From contig JAZNXH010000181.1 of NCBI GenBank assembly GCA_045593785.1, positions 1 to 6,264 of the forward strand: a stretch of 6,264 nt of DNA. Reading direction: 5' to 3'. The DNA comes from SZUA-448 sp045593785. GTDB lineage: Bacteria; Bacillota; Clostridia; Lachnospirales; Lachnospiraceae. Of the stretch, positions 5,734-6,264 are shown one piece after another. Positions within the stretch are counted from its first letter, which is position 1, and every line of letters begins with the position of its first letter. Position numbers and translations under genes: made by a program. A model generated the notes under the pieces. That model made no database searches, had not been told where the DNA came from, and saw only the letters and a list, made by a program, of their open reading frames with translations.

Positions 5734-6264
5734 ATGTTGGATGTATGTTTGTTGGGAACCGGTGGGATGATGCCGCTTCCGAAGCGGTGGCTAACCGCCC
5801 TGCTGACAAGATTAAACGGCAGTTCCCTATTGATTGACTGTGGGGAAGGAACGCAGGTGGCGATTCGGGAAGGCGGCTGGAGCTTCCACTCGATTGATAC
5901 CATCTGCTTTACGCATTTTCACGGGGATCATATCAGCGGGCTTCCGGGACTGCTCCTGTCGATGGGAAATGCAGAGCGGAGTGAACCGGTGACTTTGATT
6001 GGCCCGAAAGGTTTGGAACGTGTGGTAAATGCGCTCCGTATCATTGCACCGGAGCTTCCGTTTGAACTGGAATTTATCGAGCTGTCCGGAGCGGAGGAAT
6101 TGATTGAAAGAAAAGGATATCAGATTCATGCTTTTCGCGTAAATCATAATATCACCTGTTACGGATATACGCTGGAAGTGAAGCGGGCCGGACGGTTCCA
6201 ACCGGAACTTGCAAAGGCAAATGACGTACCGCTGAAACTCTGGAATCCGCTTCAGAAGGGTAAC
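5734..6264 (+). CDS. rnz: Ribonuclease Z (tRNA 3' endonuclease), N-terminal part
   Basis: The frame runs for 177 codons to the right edge; complete family members are about 300-310 residues, so roughly the last 130 are missing. It is a metallo-beta-lactamase-fold endonuclease that cuts tRNA precursors after the discriminator base to free the 3' end for CCA. Visible marks are LGTGGMMPLPKRWLTALL (7-24), LLIDCGEGTQ (32-41), the zinc motif HFHGDH (H61, H63, D65, H66), the GLPGLLLSMG segment (69-78), and VNHNITCYGY (136-145) with H138 as a likely further zinc ligand. PLKLWNPLQKG (166-176) follows the stretch that forms the flexible tRNA-binding arm. ATG 5734 is chosen because MLDVCLLGTGG is the usual start; GGAAG (5723-5727) lies six bases upstream. 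It lies 43 nt after the small Cys-rich gene with no terminator between. Not to be confused with RNase J, which lacks this N-terminus. Confidence 0.95.
   Translation, partial: MLDVCLLGTGGMMPLPKRWLTALLTRLNGSSLLIDCGEGTQVAIREGGWSFHSIDTICFTHFHGDHISGLPGLLLSMGNAERSEPVTLIGPKGLERVVNALRIIAPELPFELEFIELSGAEELIERKGYQIHAFRVNHNITCYGYTLEVKRAGRFQPELAKANDVPLKLWNPLQKGN

Overview
The window looks like a chromosomal housekeeping region from a Gram-positive anaerobe of the class Clostridia, most likely family Lachnospiraceae. This rests on the character of the Tex, TsaB, RimI and RNase Z proteins, on Firmicutes-type Shine-Dalgarno sequences and sigma-A-like promoters, and on the gene company (tex, an E2-like protein, tsaE, tsaB, rimI, a small Cys-rich protein, rnz). 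The genus cannot be fixed from the sequence alone.

Layout. Bases 1-218 hold the 5' end of a leftward gene of unknown function that runs off the left edge. Bases 219-442 are a divergent control region with two back-to-back sigma-A-like promoters, each with an extended -10 and a 17-bp spacer. The leftward promoter is at 268-296 and the rightward one at 362-390. A near-palindrome, TGTATGT-AA-ACATACA (396-411), sits at the predicted start of the rightward transcript. From 443 to the right edge, seven genes read rightward with gaps of 1-43 nt and no recognisable terminator: tex (443-2842), an E2/CAT-fold protein without lipoyl domain and with its catalytic His replaced by Glu (2871-3803), tsaE (3805-4227), tsaB (4229-4933), rimI (4953-5423), a 79-residue four-cysteine protein (5451-5690), and the first 177 codons of rnz (5734 to edge).

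How they fit together. TsaE and TsaB are two parts of the machine that makes N6-threonylcarbamoyladenosine (t6A) at position 37 of ANN-decoding tRNAs; TsaD and TsaC would be the others and are not in the window. RimI is an N-terminal acetyltransferase that often travels with these genes. RNase Z trims tRNA 3' ends. Tex is a nucleic-acid-binding accessory protein of transcription and RNA metabolism. The region therefore reads as a translation/tRNA-maturation operon. Two poorly understood passengers are the E2-like pseudo-acyltransferase and the small Cys-rich protein.

The points most worth a second look are the His-to-Glu change in the E2-like protein, the long Ala/Lys-rich insert in Tex, the promoter-proximal inverted repeat, the G-run ribosome site of the small protein that can fold on itself, and the unidentified leftward gene. 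No mobile element, CRISPR array, tRNA, rRNA or recognisable riboswitch is visible.
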